Source: an uncultured Tenacibaculum sp.
GTDB lineage: Bacteria; Bacteroidota; Bacteroidia; Flavobacteriales; Flavobacteriaceae
Assembly: GCA_947496185.1 (NCBI GenBank)
Contig: CANMCD010000003.1
Span: forward strand, 186,001 to 250,000
Direction: 5' to 3'
DNA length: 64,000 bases
In this document: piece after piece, positions 52,798 to 60,736 of the stretch
Numbering within the stretch: position 1 is the first letter of the stretch
How the letters are laid out: each line of letters opens with the position of its first letter
The notes under the pieces: generated by a model
The model's database searches: none
What the model was told of the DNA's origin: nothing
Seen by the model: only the letters and a program-made list of their open reading frames with translations
Translations under genes and position numbers: made by a program

Positions 52798-53622
52798 ATG
52801 AAAAATATAGCCATACAAGGAATACAGGGGAGTAACCATCATATCGTGGCAAAAAACTACTACGGAGAAAAGATACAACTAAACGAATGTTTATCTTTTG
52901 ATATCTTGGCTGACAAACTATTAAATAGTTCGTCCGAAGAAGCAGTAATGGCCATCGAAAACACGATTGCTGGCTCTATTATACCCAACTATGCACTAAT
53001 CGACAAACACAATTTGCACATATCAGGAGAATATTACCTCCCAATCCATCATCATTTGATGGCATTACCGAATCAAAGCATCGAAGATATTAAAGAAGTA
53101 TGCTCTCATCCTATGGCTTTATTACAATGTAAGGAGTTTTTCAAAAAATACCCTTCCATCAAATTAGTTGAAGGAGTTGATACCTCAGCTGTCGCTAAAA
53201 CTATTTCTGAAAAAAAACTAAAGGGTGTGGCAGCCATTGCTCCCAAAATAGCTGCTGATATTTTTGGACTAGAAATTATTGAGGATGAAATTCAAACGAT
53301 AAAAAATAACGAAACACGCTTTGTGATACTTCAAATAGAAAAACCAAACAATGGTATTGATAAGATAAACAAAGCATCAATTAGATTTGAATTAGATCAT
53401 AAACGTGGAAGTTTAGCAACCATCTTAAATGTAATGAGCGATTGCAAACTTAACCTCACAAAAATTCAATCTTTACCCATTATAGATACTCCTTGGAAAT
53501 ATGCTTTCTTTGTAGATATAACATTTACCACCTATGAAGATTATGCTAAGGCTAAATCAGTATTAGAAATAATGGCTAATAACTTTAAAATACTTGGTGA
53601 ATATAAAAACGGAAGACTATGA
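52798..53622 (+). CDS. pheA: Prephenate dehydratase
   Basis: Converts prephenate to phenylpyruvate for phenylalanine. The 274-residue protein has the dehydratase core (IQGIQGSNHHIVA, ENTIAGSIIPNY, HPMALLQC, the NETRFVIL motif with the catalytic Thr region) and a C-terminal ACT domain (DHKRGSLATILNVMSDCKLNLTKIQSLP type), implying feedback by phenylalanine. No chorismate mutase domain is fused here; that activity is in the last gene of the operon. First gene after the attenuator. Confidence 0.93.
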   Translation: MKNIAIQGIQGSNHHIVAKNYYGEKIQLNECLSFDILADKLLNSSSEEAVMAIENTIAGSIIPNYALIDKHNLHISGEYYLPIHHHLMALPNQSIEDIKEVCSHPMALLQCKEFFKKYPSIKLVEGVDTSAVAKTISEKKLKGVAAIAPKIAADIFGLEIIEDEIQTIKNNETRFVILQIEKPNNGIDKINKASIRFELDHKRGSLATILNVMSDCKLNLTKIQSLPIIDTPWKYAFFVDITFTTYEDYAKAKSVLEIMANNFKILGEYKNGRL

Positions 53623-54761
53623 TCAACTTTGCAAACCGCCTAGAAACTGTACAAGAATACTATTTCTCTCGAAAACTAAAAGAAGTTAGACAACTTACTA
53701 TCGATGGAAAACCGATCATCAATATGGGAATTGGCAGCCCTGACTTAGAGCCTCCTAAAACCGTTCTGAAAGCAATTTTAGAAAGTATACACGACAAAGG
53801 AGCTCATAAATATCAAAGCTATCAAGGGTTGCCTGAATTTAGGAATGCTGTTGCCAATTTTTATCAAAAAAATTACCAAGTGTCCATCCATCCCGATCAA
53901 GAAGTTTTACCGCTTATGGGTAGTAAAGAAGGTATTATGCACATCTCATTGGCTTTACTTAATGAAGGAGACCAAGTCTTAATACCCAACCCTGGATACC
54001 CTACCTATAGTTCTGTTACTAATTTGGTAGGGGCCAAACCTATCTATTACGAGCTTGATGCAAGCACCAATTGGCAACCTAATTTTGAAGCACTCGAAAA
54101 ACTCGACCTATCAAGTGTTAAACTTATGTGGGTTAATTACCCTCATATGCCCACAGGAGCAAAAGCTACTGAAGAAACGTATCGCCAGTTAGTCAATTTT
54201 GGTCTTAAGCATCAAATCGTTATCGTTAATGACAATCCTTACAGTTTTATTCTTAACGATACACCTAAGAGTATTTTTCAAGTAGCTAAAGCTAAAGATA
54301 TTGCTTTAGAATTAAACTCTTTGAGTAAATCCTTTAATATGGCAGGATGGAGAGTTGGAAAACTTATTGGAAATCAAACTTTCTTACAAGAAATATTAAA
54401 AGTAAAAACACAGATGGACTCTGGAATGTTTTATGGTATTCAAAAAGGTGCTATTAAAGCGCTCGAACTCGATAAAGAATGGTTTGAACAACAAAACAGT
54501 ATTTATAAAACAAGACAACAATTAATTTTTAATATAGCTGACATCCTTCAATGCTCCTATGATCCTAAAGCATCGGGTATGTTTGTTTGGGCTAAGTTAC
54601 CTTCTGGACAAACATCAGAAGCAGTAATTGATGATTTGCTATATAATAAGCATATTTTTGTAGCACCAGGAAATATCTTTGGTAGTAAAGGGGAAGGTTA
54701 TATTCGTTTTTCGTTATGTGTTCCCGAGGAAAAAATTAAAAAAGCAATAAGTCGATTTTAA
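53619..54761 (+). CDS. PLP aminotransferase, class I/II
   Basis: A 380-residue fold-type I aminotransferase with the PLP lysine in LNSLSKSFNMAGWRVG and NPGYPTYSS, NYPHMPTGA blocks. In this operon it most likely converts phenylpyruvate and 4-hydroxyphenylpyruvate to Phe and Tyr. Its ATG overlaps the pheA stop (ATGA) and tyrA follows without a gap. Confidence 0.88.
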   Translation: MINFANRLETVQEYYFSRKLKEVRQLTIDGKPIINMGIGSPDLEPPKTVLKAILESIHDKGAHKYQSYQGLPEFRNAVANFYQKNYQVSIHPDQEVLPLMGSKEGIMHISLALLNEGDQVLIPNPGYPTYSSVTNLVGAKPIYYELDASTNWQPNFEALEKLDLSSVKLMWVNYPHMPTGAKATEETYRQLVNFGLKHQIVIVNDNPYSFILNDTPKSIFQVAKAKDIALELNSLSKSFNMAGWRVGKLIGNQTFLQEILKVKTQMDSGMFYGIQKGAIKALELDKEWFEQQNSIYKTRQQLIFNIADILQCSYDPKASGMFVWAKLPSGQTSEAVIDDLLYNKHIFVAPGNIFGSKGEGYIRFSLCVPEEKIKKAISRF

Positions 54762-55628
54762 ATGAATGTATTTGTAATAGGATTAGGACTGATTGGAGGT
54801 AGTTTGGCACTAGACATCCAAGAAAAATGCCAAAACGTTACCGTTTACGGAATTGACAGTAACGAAGAACATAGTATCGAGGCTAAAAATTTAGGAATCA
54901 TACAACATTCAGCTACTTATGATGAAATTAGCAATGCCGATGTCGTTATTATTGCTGTACCTGTAGATATAGCTTTACAACTTGCACCAAAAATATTAGA
55001 TTATATTTCAGATAAAACGTTAGTTTTTGATGTTGGTTCGACTAAAGAAGATATTTGTCAAGTTGTCAAAAACCATCCTAATAGAAGAAATTTTTTAGCA
55101 ACTCACCCCATAGCCGGAACAGAGTTTTCAGGCCCCAAAGCCGCGTTAAAAAACTTGTATAAAGGAAAAACAAATATTATTTGTGAAGTTGAAAAAACTG
55201 CTTTCAAATTGCAAGAGAAAGCATTGGAAATTTTTTCTAAAATAGGCATGCGTATCCGATATATGGATCCAAAATCTCACGACAAACACATTGCCTATGT
55301 CTCTCACCTATCACATATAAGCTCCTTTATGTTAGGTAAAACAGTAATTGAAAAAGAAAAAAACGAACGGGATATTTTTGATATGGCGGGCAGTGGTTTT
55401 GCATCCACTGTACGATTGGCAAAAAGTTCGCCAGCTATGTGGACTCCCATTTTTAAGCAAAACAAAGTAAATGTCATTGAAACTCTTGAAGAATATATTC
55501 AAAACTTACAACAGTTTAAAAAACTAATGATTGAAGATAATTTTGAAGAAATTTATAGAGAAATGGATGACACAAATCATATAAAACAAATTTTGAACGG
55601 AATTCTTATAGAAGATAACATAACCTAA
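54762..55628 (+). CDS. tyrA: Prephenate dehydrogenase
   Basis: Oxidatively decarboxylates prephenate to 4-hydroxyphenylpyruvate. 288 residues with the NAD fold GLGLIGGSLALDI, FDVGSTKEDIC, THPIAGTEFSGP and the catalytic His region HDKHIAYVSHLSH. Starts directly at the stop of the aminotransferase gene (TAAATG), so translation is coupled. Confidence 0.93.
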   Translation: MNVFVIGLGLIGGSLALDIQEKCQNVTVYGIDSNEEHSIEAKNLGIIQHSATYDEISNADVVIIAVPVDIALQLAPKILDYISDKTLVFDVGSTKEDICQVVKNHPNRRNFLATHPIAGTEFSGPKAALKNLYKGKTNIICEVEKTAFKLQEKALEIFSKIGMRIRYMDPKSHDKHIAYVSHLSHISSFMLGKTVIEKEKNERDIFDMAGSGFASTVRLAKSSPAMWTPIFKQNKVNVIETLEEYIQNLQQFKKLMIEDNFEEIYREMDDTNHIKQILNGILIEDNIT

Positions 55629-55635
55629 AAACAAC

Positions 55636-56739
55636 ATGGAAAATTCAAAACAACTAAGAACCTGGCTTGACGATCTAAACCTATCACATCCATTGGTGAT
55701 TGCAGGCCCTTGTAGTGCAGAAACCGAAGAACAAATATTGAAGATTGCACACGAATTGAAGAACTCTGATGTAAACTACTACAGAGCTGGGATATGGAAA
55801 CCTAGAACTCGCCCTGGTAACTTCGAAGGTGTTGGAGCGTTAGGACTCAAATGGCTACAAAAAGTAAAGGAAGAAACAGGCATGAAAACCTGTACCGAAG
55901 TTGCCAATTCAAACCATGTGAAACTCGCTATCGAACACGATATTGACTTGTTATGGATTGGTGCAAGATCAACCGTAAGTCCTTTTATAATGCAAGAAAT
56001 TGCAGATGCTTTAGAAGGTACTGACAAAATCGTATTGGTAAAAAACCCAGTAAACCCAGATTTAGCACTATGGTTAGGCGGTATTGAAAGATTATATTCT
56101 GCCAATATCAAAAATTTAGGAGCGATTCATAGAGGTTTTTCTACCTATGAAAAAACAAAGTATAGAAACATACCTGAGTGGCAATTAGCAATTGAATTCC
56201 AAAACAGATTCCCTGACTTACCGTTAATTTGTGACCCATCACATATCACCGGAAAAAGAGATATGGTATTTGATGTTTCACAAACAGCACTTGACCTCAA
56301 CTTTGATGGACTAATGATAGAAACTCATACAGATCCTGATAATGCATGGAGTGACGCTGCACAACAAGTTACACCTGATACACTTAAACAAATGATGATT
56401 GATTTAAGAGTTAGAAAAGAAACAGCTTCAGACCAAACTTTTAAAGAGTCTTTAGATAATTTAAGAGCACAAATTAATATAGTAGACAACCAACTTATTG
56501 AAATCTTAGGTAAAAGAATGAAAATTTCTGATAAAATTGGAGAGCTTAAGAAGTCTAAAAACGTTGCTGTACTTCAGTCTAAAAGATGGAATGAAATATT
56601 AGGAAATATGATTTTAGAAGGAGAACAACGTGGATTGAGTGAAGAGTTTGTATTACGAATGTTTAAAGCCATTCATCAAGAAAGTATTAATCATCAAGAA
56701 AAAATTATCAAAGGAATTGACAAGGTGGCTAGTAATTAG
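55636..56739 (+). CDS. DAHP synthase / chorismate mutase bifunctional protein
   Basis: A 367-residue fusion. Residues 1 to about 260 are a DAHP synthase of the KDO8PS-like group (VIAGPCSAETEEQ, GIWKPRTRPGNFEG, CDPSHITGKRD); residues about 270-360 are an AroQ chorismate mutase (LDNLRAQINIVDNQLIEILGKRM). It performs the first step of the shikimate path and the step from chorismate to prephenate, so prephenate for PheA and TyrA comes from this protein. Confidence 0.93.
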   Translation: MENSKQLRTWLDDLNLSHPLVIAGPCSAETEEQILKIAHELKNSDVNYYRAGIWKPRTRPGNFEGVGALGLKWLQKVKEETGMKTCTEVANSNHVKLAIEHDIDLLWIGARSTVSPFIMQEIADALEGTDKIVLVKNPVNPDLALWLGGIERLYSANIKNLGAIHRGFSTYEKTKYRNIPEWQLAIEFQNRFPDLPLICDPSHITGKRDMVFDVSQTALDLNFDGLMIETHTDPDNAWSDAAQQVTPDTLKQMMIDLRVRKETASDQTFKESLDNLRAQINIVDNQLIEILGKRMKISDKIGELKKSKNVAVLQSKRWNEILGNMILEGEQRGLSEEFVLRMFKAIHQESINHQEKIIKGIDKVASN

Positions 56740-56745
56740 CCACCT
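56723..56745 (+). terminator. Terminator overlapping the end of the aromatic operon
   Basis: AGGTGGCTA-GTAAT-TAGCCACCT, a perfect 9-bp GC-rich stem covering the last codons and the stop codon, followed by a moderately T-rich stretch. Confidence 0.6.
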
Positions 56746-56774
56746 CATTTAATTTTTATTCTCATCTTTGCCCT

Positions 56775-57716
56775 ATGGTAGGAAAAGTTTATAAATCTAC
56801 AGGAAGTTGGTATTGGGTAAAACACGATAATACCTTATACAAATGTAGAATCAAAGGTAAATTCAGGATTAAAGGAATTAAAAGCACCAATCCGATTGCT
56901 GTGGGAGATATCGTTAATTTTGAACTGGAAACAAAAACAGAGGACACTACTGGGGTTATTACCAAAATTCAGGAAAGAAAAAACTATATCATCCGAAAAT
57001 CAGTAAACTTATCCAAACAAACCCATATCATTGCGGCGAATATCGATCAAGTGTTTTTACTTATTACCATCAATAACCCAAAAACACTTACTACATTTAT
57101 CGATCGTTTTTTAGTAACTGCTGAAGCATATTCAATAAATGTTATTTTAGTATTTAATAAAATAGATTCTTATGAAATCGAAGAAAAAGCGGAAATACTA
57201 TATCTCAAAGACATTTATGAAAGCATCGGATATGAATGCATAGAAGTTTCTGCTTTAAAAAACAAAAACATCGAAACAATCAAAGAATTAATGACACAGA
57301 AAGTAAGTATGTTTGCTGGACATTCTGGTGTTGGAAAAACTACTTTGGTAAATGCTATTGAGCCTACATTAAATCTAAAAACTAAAGAAATTTCGGAACA
57401 ACATAAGCAAGGACAACACACCACAACCTTTGCTGAAATGTTTGACTTGAGTTTTGATGCTAAAATAATTGATACACCAGGCATTAAAGGTTTTGGTGTA
57501 GTCGATATGGATAAAGATGAACTCGGAGACTATTTCCCTGAATTCTTCGCCCTAAAAGAACATTGTAAATTTAACAACTGTATCCATATAAACGAACCCC
57601 ATTGTGCTGTAAAAGATGCCTTGGAAAATGAAGAAATATCATGGTCTCGCTACAAAAGTTATTTACAAATTTTAGAAGGAGAAGAAGAGAATTACCGTAC
57701 TGATATATGGAAATAA
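56775..57716 (+). CDS. rsgA: Ribosome small subunit-dependent GTPase A
   Basis: A 313-residue circularly permuted GTPase that acts late in 30S assembly. It has an N-terminal OB fold, NKID (G4) before GHSGVGKTTLVNAI (G1) and DTPGIKGFG (G3), and the C-terminal zinc site CKFNNCIHINEPHC. Full length. Confidence 0.95.
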   Translation: MVGKVYKSTGSWYWVKHDNTLYKCRIKGKFRIKGIKSTNPIAVGDIVNFELETKTEDTTGVITKIQERKNYIIRKSVNLSKQTHIIAANIDQVFLLITINNPKTLTTFIDRFLVTAEAYSINVILVFNKIDSYEIEEKAEILYLKDIYESIGYECIEVSALKNKNIETIKELMTQKVSMFAGHSGVGKTTLVNAIEPTLNLKTKEISEQHKQGQHTTTFAEMFDLSFDAKIIDTPGIKGFGVVDMDKDELGDYFPEFFALKEHCKFNNCIHINEPHCAVKDALENEEISWSRYKSYLQILEGEEENYRTDIWK

Positions 57717-57737
57717 TTACAAAACACAAAGCCTACT

Positions 57738-58190
57738 ATGAAAGCTGTAATACAACGAGTTTCTGAAGCTAGTGTTACTATCAACAATCAACAAGTAGCC
57801 GCTATAAAAGAGGGGTTATTAGTACTATTAGGTATTGTCGAAAATGACACAAAGGAAGATATTGATTGGTTATCAAAAAAAATAGTGCAACTACGTATTT
57901 TTAATGATGAAAACTTTACAATGAATAAATCTATTCTCGACATCCGAGGAGACATTATTGTGGTAAGTCAATTTACACTACATGCAACTACCAAAAAGGG
58001 AAATCGTCCTAGTTATATCAAAGCAGCCAAACCGGATATTGCAATTCCTCTTTATAATGAGTTTGTAGAAAAAATCACTGCTGATTTTGGAAAAAAAATC
58101 CAAACAGGAGAATTTGGTGCTGATATGAAAGTAAGATTGCTAAATGACGGTCCTGTTACTATCATCATTGATACTAAAAATAAAGAATAA
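57738..58190 (+). CDS. dtd: D-aminoacyl-tRNA deacylase
   Basis: 150 residues, removes D-amino acids from mischarged tRNA. Contains the family blocks MKAVIQRVSEASV, VSQFTLHATTKKGNRPSY and the Gly-Pro motif NDGPVTIIIDT. Lies 21 nt after rsgA. Confidence 0.95.
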   Translation: MKAVIQRVSEASVTINNQQVAAIKEGLLVLLGIVENDTKEDIDWLSKKIVQLRIFNDENFTMNKSILDIRGDIIVVSQFTLHATTKKGNRPSYIKAAKPDIAIPLYNEFVEKITADFGKKIQTGEFGADMKVRLLNDGPVTIIIDTKNKE

Positions 58191-58202
58191 GCAACTTTAT
58201 TC

Positions 58203-58847
58203 ATGCGTTTTATTAACATACACACGCACAATAGCACTAGCGAATTTGATACACTAGCAATCGTTAACACCTACCCAAATTCATTTAGTCCTACCTCCTA
58301 TTTTTCAATAGGTATTCACCCTTGGCACATTAATGATGAGCAAATCGAACAAGACCTTCTAATCGTTGAAAAAAAATTACATACTCCTTATTGCTTAGCC
58401 ATTGGTGAATGTGGTTTGGATAAAATAACTAGTACTGACTATACAACACAAATTGAACTATTTAAAAAACATATTCACCTTTCTGAAAAATACCAAAAAC
58501 CTCTTATTATTCACTGTGTTAAAGCCTATAATGACCTTATTTTAATTCGAAAACACCTTTCTCCTATTCAACCTTGGATTGTCCATGGCTTTAACAAAAA
58601 TTTACAAATTGCTTCCGATTTAATCAAACATGGAATATACATTTCTTTTGGAGCTGCCTTACTCCATAATAAAAGACTACAAACAGTAATAAAAAACATT
58701 CCCCTAAATCGTATTTTTTTAGAAACTGATACCACAGACGAACCCATTAAAAACATTTACAATACATTTGCGCTTTTAAAACAAAAGGACATAGCTTTTA
58801 TTAAAAAACAGATAAATCAAAATTTTAATAGCATATTTAGATTATGA
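58203..58847 (+). CDS. TatD family hydrolase
   Basis: A 214-residue metal-dependent hydrolase of the TatD type: INIHTHN (first metal site), SIGIHPWH, AIGECGLDK, PLIIHCVKAYND and FLETDTTDEP. Shorter than typical TatD (about 260), with a compact C-terminus, as is frequent in Bacteroidota. Nuclease or other phosphodiesterase role not established. Overlaps the next ATG by 4 bp. Confidence 0.88.
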   Translation: MRFINIHTHNSTSEFDTLAIVNTYPNSFSPTSYFSIGIHPWHINDEQIEQDLLIVEKKLHTPYCLAIGECGLDKITSTDYTTQIELFKKHIHLSEKYQKPLIIHCVKAYNDLILIRKHLSPIQPWIVHGFNKNLQIASDLIKHGIYISFGAALLHNKRLQTVIKNIPLNRIFLETDTTDEPIKNIYNTFALLKQKDIAFIKKQINQNFNSIFRL

Positions 58848-59560
58848 GTTGGTTAGAACGTACGGAATTGTTAGTACAAAAAGAAGGTCTTGAAAAAATT
58901 AAAAATGCCAATATTCTTATTGTTGGTTTAGGAGGTGTCGGATCATTTGCTGCTGAATTTATTGCTAGAGCTGGGGTACAAAAAATGACTATAGTAGACG
59001 GAGATGTTTTTGATGAAACAAACATTAACAGGCAATTACCTGCCCTTCAAAGTACTATCGGAAAATCTAAATCATCAATTGTTGCGGCACGTATCAAAGA
59101 TATCAATCCCGATATTGAACTAACCGAACTCAATGAGTTTCTTTCTCCTGAAAGAGCTTTTGAAATTGTATCTACCGATTTCGATTACGTACTTGATTGT
59201 ATTGATAGCATCACTCCAAAAGTCAACTTAATGGTAGCTGCTAGAAGAAAAAAAGTTAAAATAGTCAGCTCTATGGGAGCAGGAGGAAAAATGGATGCTT
59301 CTAAAATAAAAATAAGGGATATTAGCAAAACAAAACATTGCAAAATGGCTAAAATGATCCGCAAACGGTTAAAGGTTCGAAATATTGACAAGGGTATCAA
59401 AGCTGTTTTCTCTGAAGAAATTCAAATACCTGAGAGCTTAAAACTTACAGATGGTAGTAACTTCAAAAAATCATTTTACGGTACAATAAGTTATATGCCA
59501 GCTGCATTTGGTTTACAAGCAGCATCTTATGTTGTCAACCAACTTGTTCATAAAAAATAA
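58844..59560 (+). CDS. tcdA: tRNA threonylcarbamoyladenosine dehydratase
   Basis: An E1-like enzyme that cyclises t6A to ct6A on tRNA. 238 residues with VGLGGVGSFAAEFIARAG, DGDVFDETNINRQ and the DCIDSITPK segment. It starts within the tatD-like stop (ATGA). The family assignment relies on length and the ThiF-like motifs without a rhodanese domain. Confidence 0.9.
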   Translation: MSWLERTELLVQKEGLEKIKNANILIVGLGGVGSFAAEFIARAGVQKMTIVDGDVFDETNINRQLPALQSTIGKSKSSIVAARIKDINPDIELTELNEFLSPERAFEIVSTDFDYVLDCIDSITPKVNLMVAARRKKVKIVSSMGAGGKMDASKIKIRDISKTKHCKMAKMIRKRLKVRNIDKGIKAVFSEEIQIPESLKLTDGSNFKKSFYGTISYMPAAFGLQAASYVVNQLVHKK

Positions 59561-59631
59561 TCCCCATGTAAAATATTTTTTAATTATTTTTGTTTATAAG
59601 TTAATTTTACAATTATTAAAACTAAATAACC

Positions 59632-60276
59632 ATGAATAAATCATTTATTGTATTTGCTTTTGCTGCACTATCAATTATTTCTTGTAAAAAAGAGAAAAGT
59701 AAAGTAGCAGCCAAGGAAGAAGTAAAAGAAGTTCAAAAAGTTGAAAACACACTTAACTCTTTCAAAGCAAACATTGCAGAATCAACCATCACGTGGAAAG
59801 GAACAAAGCCTACAGGAGCTCATGATGGTACAATTTCTTTAGAAAGTGGTGTTTTAGATATTGAAAACGGAGCAATCAAAGCGGGTGAATTTGTTATCAA
59901 TATGAACTCCATAGTTTGTACTGATTTAGAAGCAGGTAAAGGTAAAGAAGATCTTGAAGGGCATTTAAAAGCTCCAGACTTTTTTGACGTACAAAAATTT
60001 CCTACAGCAAAATTTGTAATCGCTAGTAGTGAGGTAAAAGAAGGAAAATTACATGTAACTGGAAATCTTACCGTAAAAGAAGTTACCAAAAGTATTACTA
60101 TTCCTGCTACATTAGCAGAGGCTGATGGCGTAGTTACTTTTAAGAGTGAAGCTTTTAATATTGATCGTACCGAATTTGGTATTCAGTACAAATCAACTAA
60201 GTTTTTTGACAATTTAAAAGACAAATTCATTAATGACTTAATCGAATTATCTTTCACTATTAAAGCAAGAAAATAA
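59632..60276 (+). CDS. YceI-like lipoprotein
   Basis: A 214-residue lipoprotein (lipobox IISC, Cys18) with a charged linker rich in Lys and Glu and a YceI-type beta-barrel: ITWKGTKPTGAHDG, LDIENGAIKAGEFVINMNSI, HLKAPDFFDVQKFPTAKFV, GNLTVKEVTKSI. Such domains bind isoprenoid-like lipids. Own terminator follows. Confidence 0.92.
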   Translation: MNKSFIVFAFAALSIISCKKEKSKVAAKEEVKEVQKVENTLNSFKANIAESTITWKGTKPTGAHDGTISLESGVLDIENGAIKAGEFVINMNSIVCTDLEAGKGKEDLEGHLKAPDFFDVQKFPTAKFVIASSEVKEGKLHVTGNLTVKEVTKSITIPATLAEADGVVTFKSEAFNIDRTEFGIQYKSTKFFDNLKDKFINDLIELSFTIKARK

Positions 60277-60322
60277 TCTACAGTATTTACACGAACTAAA
60301 TTAGTGTATACTCAGAAACTTT

Positions 60323-60358
60323 AAACGGAATTTCTTCTCTAAGATTTTCCGTTTTTTT
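60323..60358 (+). terminator. Intrinsic terminator after YceI gene
   Basis: AAACGGAA - 16-nt loop - TTCCGTTT with a T run immediately after. Confidence 0.75.
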
Positions 60359-60736
60359 ATGCCTTACAAACAACAAACCTCAACAATAATAATCATCAGT
60401 ACCTAGTGTATTAATAAGGTTTTAACGTAACATTCGGGTTAAATTTCCAGTTATAAAATAAGTACGATCTAGCTCTTTAACTTTTTTTTAACATATCTCT
60501 TTTATTTTCAGTATTTTATACTTATTTTTACAGTAACTGACCTAAATTGTGTATTAGAACTTCATTACGAAGTATGGAAGTTTAACAAAAACGAAGTATT
60601 TTCTTCTTTTTTATTCAGTAACTGTGGTGTAATACTTTTACTCTATAAGCTTGTTAAATTTCTTTAACGTACATAAAATTTCTCTCTCCCTTTTTTTTAA
60701 ACCCCAATCAGAACAAAACTATTAACACTCGTACTC
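60359..60736. other. Non-coding leader before the metalloprotease gene
   Basis: About 380 bases of AT-rich DNA with stops in all frames. No clear promoter matching TTG-N-TAnnTTTG and no repeats found. Confidence 0.4.
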
